NCBI GenBank assembly: GCA_963821495.1
Contig: CAWGEA010000001.1
Span: forward strand, 186,001 to 250,000
DNA: 64,000 nucleotides
Source: AC-32 sp963821495
GTDB taxonomy: Bacteria; Actinomycetota; Thermoleophilia; Gaiellales; Gaiellaceae
Direction of reading: 5' to 3'
The notes beneath the pieces are model-generated. The model had not been told where the DNA came from. It ran no database searches and was given only the letters and a program-made list of their open reading frames with translations. This document shows positions 63,793-64,000 of this stretch, one piece after another; positions within the stretch are counted from its first letter, which is position 1; every line of letters begins with the position of its first letter. The translations under genes were made by a program, and so were the position numbers.

Positions 63793-63835
63793 GCCCCGTT
63801 TTGCTCCTCTTCGTCGCCTGCCCGAACAGTGCGGG

Positions 63836-63863
63836 ATGATAGGGCCCAGACGGGCCGAATCAA
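63836..63863 (-). promoter_or_regulatory. Promoter of the four-cysteine mini-protein
   Basis: On the minus strand TTGATT (63858-63863), 16 bp, then TATCAT (63836-63841). Unlike most genes here it has a -35 box and a leader with a ribosome site. Confidence 0.6.
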
Positions 63864-64000
63864 GACTTGCCTGTGGAGAAAACAGTGCAATTTCCGGCGC
63901 TTTCAAAGATGCCGAAATCTACGGCTTTCTGGCCTTCTCAGCGCAATGTTGCCAGCGCCCGCAACGCTTGTGGAAAGTTCTTCACAGGGATAATCCGCAG
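63864..64000. other. Possible edge of oriC: DnaA-box-like words
   Basis: TGTGGAGAA (63872-63880, 8 of 9 matches to TGTGGATAA) and TGTGGAAAG (63969-63977, 7 of 9) plus GGGATAA on the other orientation (63987-63993) lie in an AT-richer, gene-free stretch that ends the window. Actinobacterial origins sit beside dnaA; no dnaA is visible, so it would have to lie to the right. Confidence 0.45.

Overview
The window reads as chromosomal DNA of a high-GC Actinomycetota (about 70% G+C by eye, many GTG/TTG starts). The class Thermoleophilia (Gaiellales/Solirubrobacterales type) fits best. The pointers are the order radA-disA-carD-ispD-ispF, the block cysS-rlmB-NYN-sigma factor, F420-dependent enzymes, a biotin-dependent acyl-CoA carboxylase split into alpha, beta and an epsilon-like subunit, and an LPFTG surface protein. 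The class is an inference; no rRNA is present. I saw no phage, insertion sequence or CRISPR array.

Layout. 1-4.6 kb: cell-surface genes (edge-cut O-antigen-ligase-like membrane protein, LPFTG protein, polyprenyl-phosphate sugar transferase, secreted repeat protein). 4.7-16.6 kb: housekeeping run clpC, spermidine-synthase-like fusion, EamA exporter, radA, disA, carD, ispD, ispF, mutY. 16.6-26.5 kb: an eight-gene minus-strand operon with interlocking stops and starts that resembles the ygeW-ssnA-xdhD purine-catabolic cluster of enterobacteria and gut anaerobes. It has its own extra parts: two fold-type II PLP enzymes, a second carbamoyltransferase with an altered substrate pocket, and an F420-dependent LLM flavoprotein. 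An F420-NADP oxidoreductase-like gene lies just upstream. This is the most interesting block. 26.7-34.4 kb: phospholipase D, dienelactone hydrolase, XRE-cupin regulator, S41 protease, ferric-reductase-like membrane protein, a very short glutamyl-tRNA synthetase, mscL. 34.4-39.2 kb: cysS, rlmB, NYN protein, SigH-like sigma factor behind a doubly palindromic promoter, a self-regulated-looking RHH/HTH protein, clpP, tRNA-Thr(UGU). 39.3-46.7 kb: secreted propeller protein, glycosyltransferase, trans-sulfuration PLP enzyme, a complete sulfate ABC importer and an Rrf2 regulator, together a sulfur assimilation module. 46.7-54.2 kb: two c-di-GMP enzymes, a polyproline surface protein, acyl-CoA carboxylase beta, NlpC/P60 hydrolase. 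54.2-61.2 kb: acyl-CoA carboxylase epsilon-like and alpha subunits, pgsA, a drug-type ABC exporter, and sucC-methyltransferase-sucD. 61.3-64 kb: collagen-like secreted protein, aminotransferase, LapA-like protein, a four-cysteine mini-protein, and a stretch with DnaA-box-like words that may be the edge of oriC.

A recurrent theme is leaderless expression: at least seventeen genes carry a TANNNT -10 hexamer only 6-9 nt before their start codon and have no Shine-Dalgarno sequence. These elements were also used to choose several starts. Genes inside operons overlap by ATGA, GTGA or TGATG junctions.
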